Positions 35,512 through 44,481 of a stretch of DNA of 64,000 nt are shown piece after piece. The position numbers were made by a program, and so were the translations under genes. Origin of the DNA: UBA7374 sp049890275 (GTDB lineage Bacteria > Verrucomicrobiota > Verrucomicrobiia > Opitutales > Coraliomargaritaceae); NCBI GenBank assembly GCA_049890275.1, contig JBMHBT010000012.1:32535-96534 (forward strand), in the 5' to 3' direction. Each line of letters opens with the position of its first letter. Within the stretch, counting starts at the first letter, position 1. Under the pieces are notes generated by a model. The model saw only the letters and a program-made list of their open reading frames with translations, had not been told where the DNA came from and made no database searches.

Positions 35512-35680
35512 AGAAGCCGCTACCGGATCTACCAGGACGCCGACCGGACCGTGGAAGTCGTCTCCGAAGATACCGAGTTTCCCGCCGACACCGAGACCAC
35601 CGTCTACCTGGAGGGCCTCAAGGCCAGCGACTCTCTCGGTGGGGAAAAAGTCACCCTGCAAGTGGACACCGGTGATCCGC
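35512..35680 (+). pseudogene. Gene fragment duplicated from the large secreted protein
   Basis: The sequence encodes RYRIYQDADRTVEVVSEDTE, then FPADTETTVYLEGLKASDSL and GGEKVTLQV, which matches RYRIYKDADRTEEVVSEQTE, FPADKDTTVYLQGLKKSDDL, GGETVTLQV within the secreted protein (DNA about 33686-33835). There is no start codon of its own. The matching part stops at about 35680, exactly at the stop of the leftward glycosyltransferase gene. It is a remnant of a second related gene or of a partial duplication. Confidence 0.8.
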
Positions 35681-36801
35681 TAAGTGGAACTGGCATCGGA
35701 ATGATCGAGTAATTGCCGGTAGGTATCGCAGGTTTGCTCGAGCATCTGTTGGAGTGTGAAGCTTTGGTTGGGGTGTGGTTTTTCGGGAGCGGTCTGCCAG
35801 GTGGCGAGGCGTTTGGCCAGTGCGGTTGTGTCGCCGAGGGGGATTTTTCCGGAGGGGAGGAGGGCGTCGAGTTGTTCGCGGACGCCGCCGTGGTCGTATC
35901 CGGCGACGGGTTTGCCGAGGGTGAGGGCTTCGAGGGTGACGCGACCAAAGGCTTCGGGGTCGGTGGAGCAGGAGACGACGACATCGCTCGCGGCCATGAT
36001 TTCGCGGAGGTCGCTGCGGTGTCCGGTGAGGGAGATGTCTTTTTCGAGTCCGGACTTGTAGATTTCTGCATAGAGAGCCTGGTAGAAGTCCTGCTTACTG
36101 GGGTGGGCTTCTCCGACGAGCAGTCCGTGGACGGGTATGCTTTTTTGCTTGAGGGCGGCGATGACTTTAAGGAAGTCGAAGGAGCCTTTCCAGCGGGTGA
36201 TGCGTCCGGGCAGGGTGATGACAAATTTGTTTTTTGTTTTAGGGAATTCCTTTTGCCATTGGGCGAGCCATTCTTCGGAGGGCCGGTAGTCGGCCGGGTA
36301 GGTGCTCGGGTCGACTCCGCGATGGATGACGCGGAGTTTCTGCTGGGGTGTTTTCGGGTAGTTTTTGAGGACGTAGTCGCAGACGCTGGAGGAGACGCAG
36401 ATGACGGATTCTCCTTTGGTCATGATGGCGGAGTAGGGGTTGACGGAATAGAATCCGTGGACGGTGGTGACAAATTTGGGGCGACTGGCTGGAGGCATTT
36501 TTCGCCAGGCGAGCCAGGCGATCCATGCGGGGACGCGGGAGCGGGCGTGGAGGATGTCGGGTTTTTCGGCTTCGAGGAGGGCGCGCAGAGGGCCGACTTG
36601 TGAGAGGGTGAAAATGGATTTCCGGTGGACGGGGAGTTGCCGGTGTTGGCTGCCTTCCTCTTCGAGTTGTTGGGTCAGACGACCGCCGTTGGAGACAACG
36701 ATGGACTGATGGCCGTTTTGAACGAGGTGCTTGCCGAGTTCGAGGGTGCCGCGCTCGACGCCTCCGGCGTTGAGTTCAGGAAGGATTTGCAGAACTTTCA
36801 C
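35680..36801 (-). CDS. Glycosyltransferase family 4 (GT-B fold)
   Basis: A 373-residue glycosyltransferase. The N-terminal acceptor motif MKVLQILPELNAGGVERGTL with the glycine loop, EKPDILHARSRVPAWIAWLA, TTVHGFYSVN, then FVITLPGRITRWKGSFDFLK and the nucleotide-sugar-binding DVVVSCSTDPEAFGRVTLEA (E-x7-E) show a family 4 GT-B enzyme. It probably acts in lipopolysaccharide or exopolysaccharide assembly in the cytoplasm; sugar and acceptor are unknown. It stands alone, divergent from serS. Confidence 0.92.
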   Translation of the reverse strand: MKVLQILPELNAGGVERGTLELGKHLVQNGHQSIVVSNGGRLTQQLEEEGSQHRQLPVHRKSIFTLSQVGPLRALLEAEKPDILHARSRVPAWIAWLAWRKMPPASRPKFVTTVHGFYSVNPYSAIMTKGESVICVSSSVCDYVLKNYPKTPQQKLRVIHRGVDPSTYPADYRPSEEWLAQWQKEFPKTKNKFVITLPGRITRWKGSFDFLKVIAALKQKSIPVHGLLVGEAHPSKQDFYQALYAEIYKSGLEKDISLTGHRSDLREIMAASDVVVSCSTDPEAFGRVTLEALTLGKPVAGYDHGGVREQLDALLPSGKIPLGDTTALAKRLATWQTAPEKPHPNQSFTLQQMLEQTCDTYRQLLDHSDASST

Positions 36802-36911
36802 AAGGACACCATGGGGTGGTTTCGCCGCGGTTCAATTTTTGTTTTGCTGTAAAATATCGTTTTGACCCTTCTGGGGCTTTGGCATGTCATCCGGTTTTCT
36901 TTTCAATATCC

Positions 36912-38183
36912 ATGATTGATATCAAGCTACTTCGTGAGCAGCCGGATCAGATCCGTTCTGCTATTGCCCGCAAAAAGTTCGATTGCGATATCGACGCTGT
37001 GCTCGAGTTGGATGCGCGTCGTCGTTCCTGTATTACCGAGGCAGAGAATGCCCGTGCCCGGCAAAAGGCGGCGAATCAGGAGATGGCAAAGCTGGCGAAG
37101 GGTTCGCCGGAGTTTATGGAGAAGGTGGGGGAGATGAAGACGATTGCGGCCGAGGCAAAGGATTTGGAGGCTGCGGCGAAGGAGGCCGATGATCGTTTCC
37201 AAGAGGCGTTTCTGAGCATACCGAATGTTCCGGATCCTTCGGTGCCGGATGGCAAGGGCGAGGATGACAACGAAGTGGCTGCGACTTGGGGAGATGCGGA
37301 GGCTGCTTTTCCGAATGCGTTGCCGCATTTTGATATTCCCTGGTTTGAGTCGCGGATCGATTTTGCCCGCGGGGTGAAGACGGCTGGTGCCGGTTTCCCT
37401 TTTTATGTGGGTGAGATGGCTCGAATGGTTCGGGCGTTGGTGAATTTCTTTTTGGATGAAGCGCGGAACAATGGTTATGAGGAGGTGTGTCCTCCGATTG
37501 TTGTCAACGAGGCGAGTGCGACGGCGACCGGACAGTTGCCGGATAAGGAGGGGCAGATGTATGTGGATGAGAACGAGGGTTTGTATCTGATTCCGACTGC
37601 GGAGGTGCCGGTGACCAATTTTTACCGCGAGGAAATTCTGGATGCGGATTCGCTTCCGGTTTTGCGTTGTGCCTACACGCCTTGTTTCCGCCGCGAGGCG
37701 GGGAGCTGGGGGGCGCACGTGCGGGGGTTGAACCGTCTCCATCAGTTTGATAAGGTGGAGCTGGTCAAGTGGGCTCGTCCGGAGTCGAGCATGGAGGAGT
37801 TGGAAAAGATGCGCAGTGATGTGGAGGGGATTCTGCAGAAGCTGGAACTGCCGTATCGGGTTTTGCGGATGTGTACGGGTGATATTGGTTTCCCTCATGC
37901 CAAGCAGTATGACTTGGAGGTTTTCGCAGCGGGTCAAAAGCGCTGGCTGGAGGTATCGAGTTGCAGTAATTTCACGGACTTTCAGGCCCGTCGGGCGGGG
38001 ATTCGCTACCGCGGTGCGGATGGCAAGCCCGCTGCGGTGCACACGCTGAATGGTTCCGGCTTGGCGGTTCCCCGTGTATTGGCGGCGATTTTAGAGAATA
38101 ACCGAGAGGCCGATGGTCGTGTACGGGTGCCGGACTGTCTGGTCTCCTGGATGGGGCAGTCGCATATCGGTGAGAGTGAGTAG
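36912..38183 (+). CDS. serS: Serine--tRNA ligase
   Basis: Class II aminoacyl-tRNA synthetase charging tRNA-Ser. The start at 36912 gives MIDIKLLREQPDQIRSAIAR, the standard SerRS N-terminus, followed by the long coiled-coil arm that grips the tRNA variable arm (about 30-100). Motif 2 (CFRREAGSWGAHVRGLNRLH), the Ser-binding TAEVPVTNFYREE, and motif 3 (NGSGLAVPRVLAAILENN) are intact. At 423 residues the length is normal. Upstream in-frame codons back to 36816 have no family support. Confidence 0.97.
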   Translation: MIDIKLLREQPDQIRSAIARKKFDCDIDAVLELDARRRSCITEAENARARQKAANQEMAKLAKGSPEFMEKVGEMKTIAAEAKDLEAAAKEADDRFQEAFLSIPNVPDPSVPDGKGEDDNEVAATWGDAEAAFPNALPHFDIPWFESRIDFARGVKTAGAGFPFYVGEMARMVRALVNFFLDEARNNGYEEVCPPIVVNEASATATGQLPDKEGQMYVDENEGLYLIPTAEVPVTNFYREEILDADSLPVLRCAYTPCFRREAGSWGAHVRGLNRLHQFDKVELVKWARPESSMEELEKMRSDVEGILQKLELPYRVLRMCTGDIGFPHAKQYDLEVFAAGQKRWLEVSSCSNFTDFQARRAGIRYRGADGKPAAVHTLNGSGLAVPRVLAAILENNREADGRVRVPDCLVSWMGQSHIGESE

Positions 38184-38226
38184 GGCCTTGGGGGGATTGG
38201 CAGAGGCTGGCCGGCGGGGTTCTCGT

Positions 38227-38256
38227 TTGACAATAAACTAGTTAACTAGTTTATTG
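38227..38256 (+). promoter_or_regulatory. Toxin-antitoxin promoter with perfect 26-bp palindromic operator
   Basis: TTGACA (38227-38232), a 17-base spacer and TTTATT (38250-38255) form a promoter. Overlapping it, 38231-38256 is a perfect 26-base palindrome (left half CAATAAACTAGTT, right half its exact complement). Antitoxins of this class normally repress their own promoter at such palindromes. Transcription should begin around 38262, at or one base from the ATG at 38263, so the message may be leaderless. Confidence 0.75.
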
Positions 38257-38262
38257 GTCGGT

Positions 38263-38550
38263 ATGCAGGAGGTCGGTATATTTGAAGCAAAGGCGAAATT
38301 ATCTCATTTATGTCTACAAGTGGATGAGTTTGGGGCGTCTTACATAATCACTCGTCGGGGGCGTCCTGTGGCGCGTTTGGTGGGAATCGGTTGTGAAGAT
38401 ACGCCGACGAAGGCTTCGATTCTATCGCGGATGGAGAGCACGAATGAGTTGCTGGGTGCAATCGGGCAAGAGGAGCCTGACTTTCCGGATGTTTGGTTGG
38501 AGCGTACGAGCGGCAATGATAGTCCTCTCGAAGAGGCTGGTTCGGAGTGA
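38263..38550 (+). CDS. Type II antitoxin, Phd/YefM family
   Basis: A 95-residue antitoxin. The N-terminal MQEVGIFEAKAKLSHLCLQV then GASYIITRRGRPVARLV is the Phd/YefM DNA-binding fold; the C-terminal half (SRMESTNELLGAIGQEEPDF, PDVWLERTS) should wrap and block the toxin. I choose the ATG at 38263; a TTG at 38254 lies inside the operator palindrome. The toxin gene follows after 17 bases. Autoregulation through the palindrome directly upstream is expected. Confidence 0.87.
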   Translation: MQEVGIFEAKAKLSHLCLQVDEFGASYIITRRGRPVARLVGIGCEDTPTKASILSRMESTNELLGAIGQEEPDFPDVWLERTSGNDSPLEEAGSE

Positions 38551-38567
38551 TTTTTTAAAGCCAAACG

Positions 38568-38972
38568 ATGCGCTATTTATTAGATACAAGTGTTTGTTCG
38601 CAGCCGATTAAGCGTCATCCGGTGTCTGCAGCGATCCAGCGCTGGGATCGCCTGTCTTTAGAGCAGTCCGCAACTTCAGTGGCCTGTCTTGCTGAAATCG
38701 AATGGGGTTTGCATAAGTTGAAAAGTGAACGCCGATGGGAGGGGTATCGTCGTGTTATTTTGCCGTCCTTACGGGTGTTGCCAACGGATGCTCGAGTCTG
38801 GAAGCAATGGGCTGAGCTGAAAGCCCATCAGCAGAATGCGGGGCGCTCCGTGGGCGATATGGATCTTTTGATTGCTGCTTCATCAATGATTCATGGTTTG
38901 GTGCTGGCGACTCTGAATAGTCGTCATTTTTCTCAAATCGAAGGGTTGTCTTGGGAGGATTGGTCGCATTGA
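38568..38972 (+). CDS. vapC: PIN-domain ribonuclease toxin (VapC type)
   Basis: A 134-residue PIN-domain nuclease. MRYLLDTSVCSQPIKRHP supplies the first acidic residue (Asp6), CLAEIEWGL the Glu at about 43, and GRSVGDMDLLIAASSM the Asp pair at 97/99, with LATLNSRHF at the place of the usual TxN-R-F motif. VapC toxins cleave tRNA or rRNA. Together with the antitoxin gene just upstream it makes a complete type II module inserted between serS and proS. Confidence 0.92.
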   Translation: MRYLLDTSVCSQPIKRHPVSAAIQRWDRLSLEQSATSVACLAEIEWGLHKLKSERRWEGYRRVILPSLRVLPTDARVWKQWAELKAHQQNAGRSVGDMDLLIAASSMIHGLVLATLNSRHFSQIEGLSWEDWSH

Positions 38973-38994
38973 ATCGGTTTTCTGTTGTAAACGC

Positions 38995-39267
38995 ATGAAC
39001 GAAACGATCCTGGAAACGATTCTGGTGGCTTTGAAGTCGGGCAACCCAGTGGCCTGGTGCTTGCTTGTCTTGGTGCTGGTCGTGGTGGTGAAGTTTCTGA
39101 TTAAGTTGAGCAAGAGCATCGTCATCGCATTGATTATTATCGGTGTTTTTTTTGCCATTGGTCAGCTCAATCCGGGCTTAACGAAGATGGTGGTTCAATC
39201 GGTGTTGGAGTTGATTCCGGATTCGCTTGATTCGGAGGCGGACGAGGAAGCGTCAGATCCGGAGTAG
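38995..39267 (+). CDS. Small membrane protein, unknown
   Basis: A 90-residue protein with two adjacent hydrophobic helices (PVAWCLLVLVLVVVVKFLI and IVIALIIIGVFFAIGQL) and an acidic C-terminal tail (DSLDSEADEEASDPE). No family recognised. It begins 22 bases after the toxin gene and 43 before proS, all on one strand. A role in the toxin module is possible but there is no positive evidence. Confidence 0.65.
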   Translation: MNETILETILVALKSGNPVAWCLLVLVLVVVVKFLIKLSKSIVIALIIIGVFFAIGQLNPGLTKMVVQSVLELIPDSLDSEADEEASDPE

Positions 39268-39309
39268 TTTGTCATTGCAGGGAGGGGCGGCGGTGCTTTG
39301 CTTTGCGGC

Positions 39310-40830
39310 ATGTCGAAGAAGGCTCAAACTGCGATTACTCCCACACGTCTTGAAGATTACCCTGAGTGGTACCAGCAGGTCATCAAAGCGGCTGATCTAG
39401 CCGAGACGTCTCCTGTGCGGGGCTGCATGGTGATCAAGCCCTGGGGCTATGCGATCTGGGAGAATATCCAACGTGAACTGGATGCGCGCTTTAAGGCGAC
39501 GGGTCACAAGAACGCTTATTTCCCGCTGTTTATTCCGATGAGCTTTCTGCAAAAGGAGGCCGATCACGTGGATGGTTTTGCCAAAGAATGTGCGGTGGTG
39601 ACTCATTCGCGTTTGGAGGCGGATGCGGACGGCAAGCTACAGCCGGCGGGACCTTTGGAGGAGCCGTTGATTGTGCGCCCGACATCGGAGACGATCATTG
39701 GGGAGTTGTTTGCCAAGTGGGTGCAGTCGTACCGGGATCTACCGCTTTTGATCAATCAATGGGCGAATGTGGTGCGCTGGGAGATGCGGACGCGTCTTTT
39801 TTTGCGGACGGCTGAATTCCTCTGGCAGGAGGGGCATACGGTGCATGCGACTGCGGAGGAGGCGATGGATGAGACCCGGCAGATGCTGGAGGTGTATGCA
39901 GATTTTGCCGAGAGTCATTTAGCGATGCCGGTGATTACCGGTGAAAAGACGGAGGCGGAGCGCTTCCCGGGTGCGGAGTCTACTTTTGCGATTGAGGCGA
40001 TGATGCAGGACCGGAAGGCTTTGCAGGCGGGAACCTCTCACTTTCTTGGGCAGAATTTTGCTAAGTCGAGTCACATCAAGTACCTCAGTGCAGAAGGGAA
40101 GGAAGAGTATGCATGGACGACTTCCTGGGGGGTCTCGACTCGTTTGGTGGGTGGCTTGATTATGACGCACTCGGACGACGACGGATTGGTTTTGCCGCCT
40201 CGTATTGCGCCGGCTCATGTGGTGGTGATTCCAGTTACGCCAAAGGAAGAAACCCGGGCACAGGTGCTGGAGTACTGCTTGGAATTGAAGAAAGAACTGG
40301 AGGCACAACCGTTTCTGGATGGCCGCGTGAAGGTGGAGCTTGACGACCGCGATATGCGTGGGGGTGAAAAAACCTGGAGTTGGGTGAAGAAGGGTGTGCC
40401 TGTGCGGGTAGAAGTGGGGCCGCGTGACATGGCGGCGAATTCTGTATTTGTGGGCCGTCGGGATCGCGCGCCGAAGGACAAGCAAGGAATTGACCGCGCG
40501 GAATTTGTGGCGGGTATTTCCGGCCTGCTCGATGAAATTCAGGATAAGCTGCTGGCGAAGGCGAAGGCTTTCCGGAAGGAGCATACGCGGGAGATCACGA
40601 GTGAAGCGGAGTTTGTGGAATTCTTTACTCCGAAGAACAGCGAGGAACCGGAAATGCACGGTGGATTTGCTTCTATGGGCTTCTGTTGTGATCCGGAGCT
40701 GGAAGATAAGATTGCCAAGGAGCACAAGGTGACGGTGCGTTGCATCCCTGAAGAGACGGCCCAAGAGAGTGTTCCCTGCGCGTTCACCGGACGACCCGGA
40801 AAACGGGTGATTTTTGCCAAGTCGTATTAG
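39310..40830 (+). CDS. proS: Proline--tRNA ligase (archaeal/eukaryotic-type ProRS)
   Basis: Class II synthetase charging tRNA-Pro. DYPEWYQQVIKAADLAETSP, VRGCMVIKPWGYAIWENIQR and RPTSETIIGELFAKWVQSYR are motifs of the shorter ProS form (about 506 residues) without the inserted bacterial editing domain. TRLFLRTAEFLWQEGHTVHA contains motif 2, and WTTSWGVSTRLVGGLIMTHS motif 3, followed by an anticodon-binding domain and a C-terminal tail ending in Tyr. I start at the ATG 39310 (MSKKAQT); an earlier TTG at 39298 adds four residues. Confidence 0.96.
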   Translation: MSKKAQTAITPTRLEDYPEWYQQVIKAADLAETSPVRGCMVIKPWGYAIWENIQRELDARFKATGHKNAYFPLFIPMSFLQKEADHVDGFAKECAVVTHSRLEADADGKLQPAGPLEEPLIVRPTSETIIGELFAKWVQSYRDLPLLINQWANVVRWEMRTRLFLRTAEFLWQEGHTVHATAEEAMDETRQMLEVYADFAESHLAMPVITGEKTEAERFPGAESTFAIEAMMQDRKALQAGTSHFLGQNFAKSSHIKYLSAEGKEEYAWTTSWGVSTRLVGGLIMTHSDDDGLVLPPRIAPAHVVVIPVTPKEETRAQVLEYCLELKKELEAQPFLDGRVKVELDDRDMRGGEKTWSWVKKGVPVRVEVGPRDMAANSVFVGRRDRAPKDKQGIDRAEFVAGISGLLDEIQDKLLAKAKAFRKEHTREITSEAEFVEFFTPKNSEEPEMHGGFASMGFCCDPELEDKIAKEHKVTVRCIPEETAQESVPCAFTGRPGKRVIFAKSY

Positions 40831-40847
40831 GTGCCGGAGGCCTCTGC

Positions 40848-41285
40848 TTGCAGGATTTCTTCTTTTTATTTTTTTTCTTGGTCGTGAAGTTTGTTATCAG
40901 CCGAAGAGAGATTCTGTTTCGTGGTCTGCGGGTACAATGTCCGAATTGCGGTGGTCAGCCGATGTTTGAAAACTGGTTTCGGCTGCATCGTCGCTGCCCG
41001 CACTGTGCGATGGAACTCTCCCGCGGGGATGGGTTTTTTCTTGGGGCGATGGTTTGGAACTACGGACTGATTGTGTTCGGCTGCCTGCCGTGTTTCGTTC
41101 TTCTCTATGTTCTTGGGCTGATCGGAGGTACGGTCTTAGGTGTACTCTCTGTTGCAGCCGGTTTGTTTCTGCCCGTGGCACTCTACCCATGGGCTTGGAG
41201 CTTGTGGTTTATGACCTACTATCTGGCTCTGCCGAATGAACTGCCGGCCAACGAAGTTGCAGCCATTGAGGAAGAGGCCGAGTGA
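40848..41285 (+). CDS. DUF983-like zinc-ribbon membrane protein
   Basis: A 145-residue protein with a short zinc ribbon (VQCPNCGGQPMFENWFRLHR then RCPHCAMELSRGDGFFLGAM) followed by two long hydrophobic helices (LIVFGCLPCFVLLYVLGLIG, VLSVAAGLFLPVALYPWAW). This matches the DUF983 family, sometimes near cytochrome oxidase genes; the function is unsettled. The TTG at 40848 has GGAGG at 40834-40838-type spacing in front of it, which supports this start over the GTG at 40884. It is convergent with the efflux operon, only 4 bases from it. Confidence 0.8.
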   Translation: MQDFFFLFFFLVVKFVISRREILFRGLRVQCPNCGGQPMFENWFRLHRRCPHCAMELSRGDGFFLGAMVWNYGLIVFGCLPCFVLLYVLGLIGGTVLGVLSVAAGLFLPVALYPWAWSLWFMTYYLALPNELPANEVAAIEEEAE

Positions 41286-41289
41286 TTGA

Positions 41290-44200
41290 TTAGCCCTGTT
41301 TTTCAGAGGGCTTGAAGACTGCGATGAATCCATCTTTGATGTCTTGCAGAATGAAGTAGAAGCCGGGTACCAGGATGAGGGTCATAAAGGTGGCAAAGAG
41401 GACACCAAAGCTGAGCGAGATAGCCATGGGAATGAGGAACTGAGCCTGCAGGCTGGTTTCAAAAAGGAGTGGGAGGAGTCCGCAGAAGGTGGTGACGGAG
41501 GTCAAAATGATCGGGCGGAAGCGCATGGCACCGGAGTCGATAATGGCTTTGCGCAGGGGGACGCCTTTCTTTCGCTCCTGATTGATGAAGTCGACGAGGA
41601 CGAGACTGTCATTAACGACAACACCGGCAAGGGCAACGAATCCGAGAATGGAGAGAATACTCATCGGGCGGCCCATCAGCATGTGTCCGCCGATGGCGCC
41701 AATCAAACCGTAGGGAATGACGCTCATGACAATAAATGGCTGGAGGTAGGACTTGAGCGGGATGGCGAGTAGCGCGTAAATGATGAAGATGGCAAGGATG
41801 GTCATTTTGGTCAGGCTCTCGTAGGTGTCGGCCTGTTCGCGGGCTTCCCCCTCGAGGCTCCAGAGAACGCCCGGGTTGGCCTCCATCAGCTCATCGAGGT
41901 AAGCTTTTCCGTGTTTACTTCCGTGCAACTCTTCTTTGATCAACTCGAGGTCAGCGACGTCTTTGTTGGCATCGGCAGTGATGTTGATTACCCGTCTCCG
42001 GTCGACGCGGTTGATTGTGGAGAAACCTTGGGTGATGACAATTTCGGCAACTTCGCTAAAGGGTACCTCTGTGCCCTGCGGTGTGCGGATGCGCAACTGC
42101 TCAAGGTTTTCCACAGACGTCCGCTCGTCTTTGGGATAGCGGACCATGACCTTGATGTCGTCGCGGCCACGTTGGATACGCTGGGCTTCAATTCCATAAA
42201 AGGCGGAGCGAACCTGTCTGCCGAGGTCGCTCATGCGCAGACCCAAAGCTTCAGCAGATGGTTTGATCGTAAACTGGATTTCTCGTTTTCCGGTGCTGTA
42301 GTTGTCGCGGATGTCGAAGAGCCCGTTGTAGCCTTCTAGTTTTTCTTTGAGCGTTTCACTCACTGCGCTGAGTTGCTGGAAATCGGTGCCGGAAATTTGG
42401 ATGTCGATTGGCATGCCTGCCTGGCCGGCGGCATTGGCGGAAAAGCTCAACCGTTTGGCTCCGGGGATGGGTTGCATCAGTTGCCGCCAGCGTTTGGCCA
42501 GTTCGGGAGCCGAGAGTTCTGCTATTGTACCACCGCCAACTCGATCTTCGCTTTTCTGTAGTTCTACGGCGATTTCAGCAATGTTTTCACTGAATACTTC
42601 GGGTGTGCCACCCATGGGTCCACCGCCTTCAAAAGGCTGGGAACCAAGGGTGACGACGATATTTTCAAAAGGGTAGCCGTGTCCGTTTTCTTCGGTTTCC
42701 CGTATGAGTGCATCCAGCCCTTCCTGCAGTTTTTCGAGTCCGTCTTCGGTCACAGAGACAGGCGTGCCCTCAGGCATAACGAGTTGTGCGACAATATAGT
42801 CGGAAGGGACTTGGGGAAAGAAAACAAAGGGAACTCGTTTGCCGGCAACGAGAGAAAGCATGACGACGAGCAGTGCGCTAAAGAGGGCAACACAGGCGTA
42901 ACGATAGCGGATGGAATAGGTGAGGAGCGGCCGGTAGTAATTATCGACGAATCGCTCCATGCTGTCGGCGATGCGTCTTTGTTGCCGCAGGAGCCAGTTC
43001 ATTTGCGAGCGGTTTGCGTCTACACCCACTCGACATAGAGTGAGGTGGTAGGGGAGGACGAGCTTGGATTCGATGAGCGACCAGATCAAGGTGGCGATGA
43101 CGACGACAGGAATGGGGTAGAAGAATTTTCCGAGAAAGCCGGGCAGGGTGAGGATGGGGATGAAGGCAACAATGGTGGTGAGGACGGCAAAGGTTACGGG
43201 GAGGGAAACCTTATGCGTGCCGGCGATGGAGGCTTCGATTCCGGGGCCTCCGTGTTTTTGGAATTGGGTAAATATGCTTTCTCCGACAATGATGGCGTCG
43301 TCGACGACGATACCGAGTACGAGTATGAACCCGAAAAGTGATGCCAGGTTGATGCTGATCCCGAGAGGGGGCAGGAGGAGTATTGCGCCAAGAAAGGAGA
43401 TCGGTATCCCGATCATGACAAAGAAGGCAAGGGAGGGTCGGAGGAAGAGCGTAAGGACAAGGAATACGAGAACGAGTCCGATCAGTCCGTTATCGATGAG
43501 CATTTTGAGTCGCCCTTTAAGGTAATAGGTGAAGTCGCGGAATGGCACGAGTTCAAAGCCCTGAGGGAGGCGCTCTTTGTAGGATTCGGCAAAGAGCCGG
43601 ACACTTTTGGCGACATCGAGGGTGTTCTGATCGCCGACGGCAAAAATGCGGAGCATGACAGCCCGCTTGCCGTTGAATTTCGAGACCAGCGGAGTGTCGA
43701 CGAAGCCGTCGTCGATTGTAGCTACGTCGCTGAGCCGGACAATGCTGCCATCTGCCTGCGTGCGCAGTGGGATGCTGGAAAATTCTTCTCCGCGAAGTGC
43801 TTTTCCGGTGGTGCGGAGGAGGATTTCACCGCCACGAGATTTGATGGAGCCACCGGGAATGTCTACGGAACTGCGGCGCACGGCATCGGCGACTTCCATA
43901 AAGGTGAGCCCGTAGCGGCGAAGAGCGGACTCGGTGAGGTTAATGGATATTTCATAATCGGCCACACCCTTGAGGTCGATCTGGGTAATGTTTTCGCGAG
44001 CGGTTAGTTCATCGCGTATTTGCTCGGCCAATTCTTTGAGGGTGGCGGCATCCGCTTCGCCATAAAGGGCGAGGGAGATCGATTCATTGCGGATGATGAC
44101 TTCTTCGACGACCGGTTCTTCGGCTTCTTCGGGGAAGTTGGTAATGGCATCGATCCGGACTTTAATTTTATCGCCGAGCTCAGATGCATCGTAGCCCCGG

Positions 44201-44481
44201 GCGACTTCGACGAGGATACTGCCGTAGCCTTCTGCGGCGGAAGAACGAATGCGTTTGATTCCGTCGAGGTCCTGAATGCGGTCTTCGACGATTTCAACAA
44301 TACCGCTTTCGACTTCTTCGGGGGCAGCTCCTGGGTAGACGACCCGTACGTTGATCAGGTCGAGATCCAGCTCGGGGAAGAGTTCGAGCTTGATGCTGCT
44401 GGCGGTGAAGAGACCCCCGATAATGACGATGATGGCAAGGAGGTTTGCCGCCACACCGTTTTGTGTGAACCAGCGGATCAT
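41290..44481 (-). CDS. RND-family efflux transporter, inner-membrane pump
   Basis: A 1063-residue proton-driven pump of the AcrB/MexB superfamily. MIRWFTQNGVAANLLAIIVI starts the first membrane helix, followed by the large porter domain (FPELDLDLINVRVVYPGAAP, EEVESGIVEIVEDRIQDLDG). Twelve membrane segments occur in two clusters, with FGFILVLGIVVDDAIIVGES as the conserved helix-4 acidic pair. The sequence is closer to the heavy-duty MMPL/hydrophobe pumps of environmental bacteria than to AcrB itself, so the drug or lipid substrate is unknown. It overlaps the adaptor gene by 4 bases. Confidence 0.94.
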   Translation of the reverse strand: MIRWFTQNGVAANLLAIIVIIGGLFTASSIKLELFPELDLDLINVRVVYPGAAPEEVESGIVEIVEDRIQDLDGIKRIRSSAAEGYGSILVEVARGYDASELGDKIKVRIDAITNFPEEAEEPVVEEVIIRNESISLALYGEADAATLKELAEQIRDELTARENITQIDLKGVADYEISINLTESALRRYGLTFMEVADAVRRSSVDIPGGSIKSRGGEILLRTTGKALRGEEFSSIPLRTQADGSIVRLSDVATIDDGFVDTPLVSKFNGKRAVMLRIFAVGDQNTLDVAKSVRLFAESYKERLPQGFELVPFRDFTYYLKGRLKMLIDNGLIGLVLVFLVLTLFLRPSLAFFVMIGIPISFLGAILLLPPLGISINLASLFGFILVLGIVVDDAIIVGESIFTQFQKHGGPGIEASIAGTHKVSLPVTFAVLTTIVAFIPILTLPGFLGKFFYPIPVVVIATLIWSLIESKLVLPYHLTLCRVGVDANRSQMNWLLRQQRRIADSMERFVDNYYRPLLTYSIRYRYACVALFSALLVVMLSLVAGKRVPFVFFPQVPSDYIVAQLVMPEGTPVSVTEDGLEKLQEGLDALIRETEENGHGYPFENIVVTLGSQPFEGGGPMGGTPEVFSENIAEIAVELQKSEDRVGGGTIAELSAPELAKRWRQLMQPIPGAKRLSFSANAAGQAGMPIDIQISGTDFQQLSAVSETLKEKLEGYNGLFDIRDNYSTGKREIQFTIKPSAEALGLRMSDLGRQVRSAFYGIEAQRIQRGRDDIKVMVRYPKDERTSVENLEQLRIRTPQGTEVPFSEVAEIVITQGFSTINRVDRRRVINITADANKDVADLELIKEELHGSKHGKAYLDELMEANPGVLWSLEGEAREQADTYESLTKMTILAIFIIYALLAIPLKSYLQPFIVMSVIPYGLIGAIGGHMLMGRPMSILSILGFVALAGVVVNDSLVLVDFINQERKKGVPLRKAIIDSGAMRFRPIILTSVTTFCGLLPLLFETSLQAQFLIPMAISLSFGVLFATFMTLILVPGFYFILQDIKDGFIAVFKPSEKQG

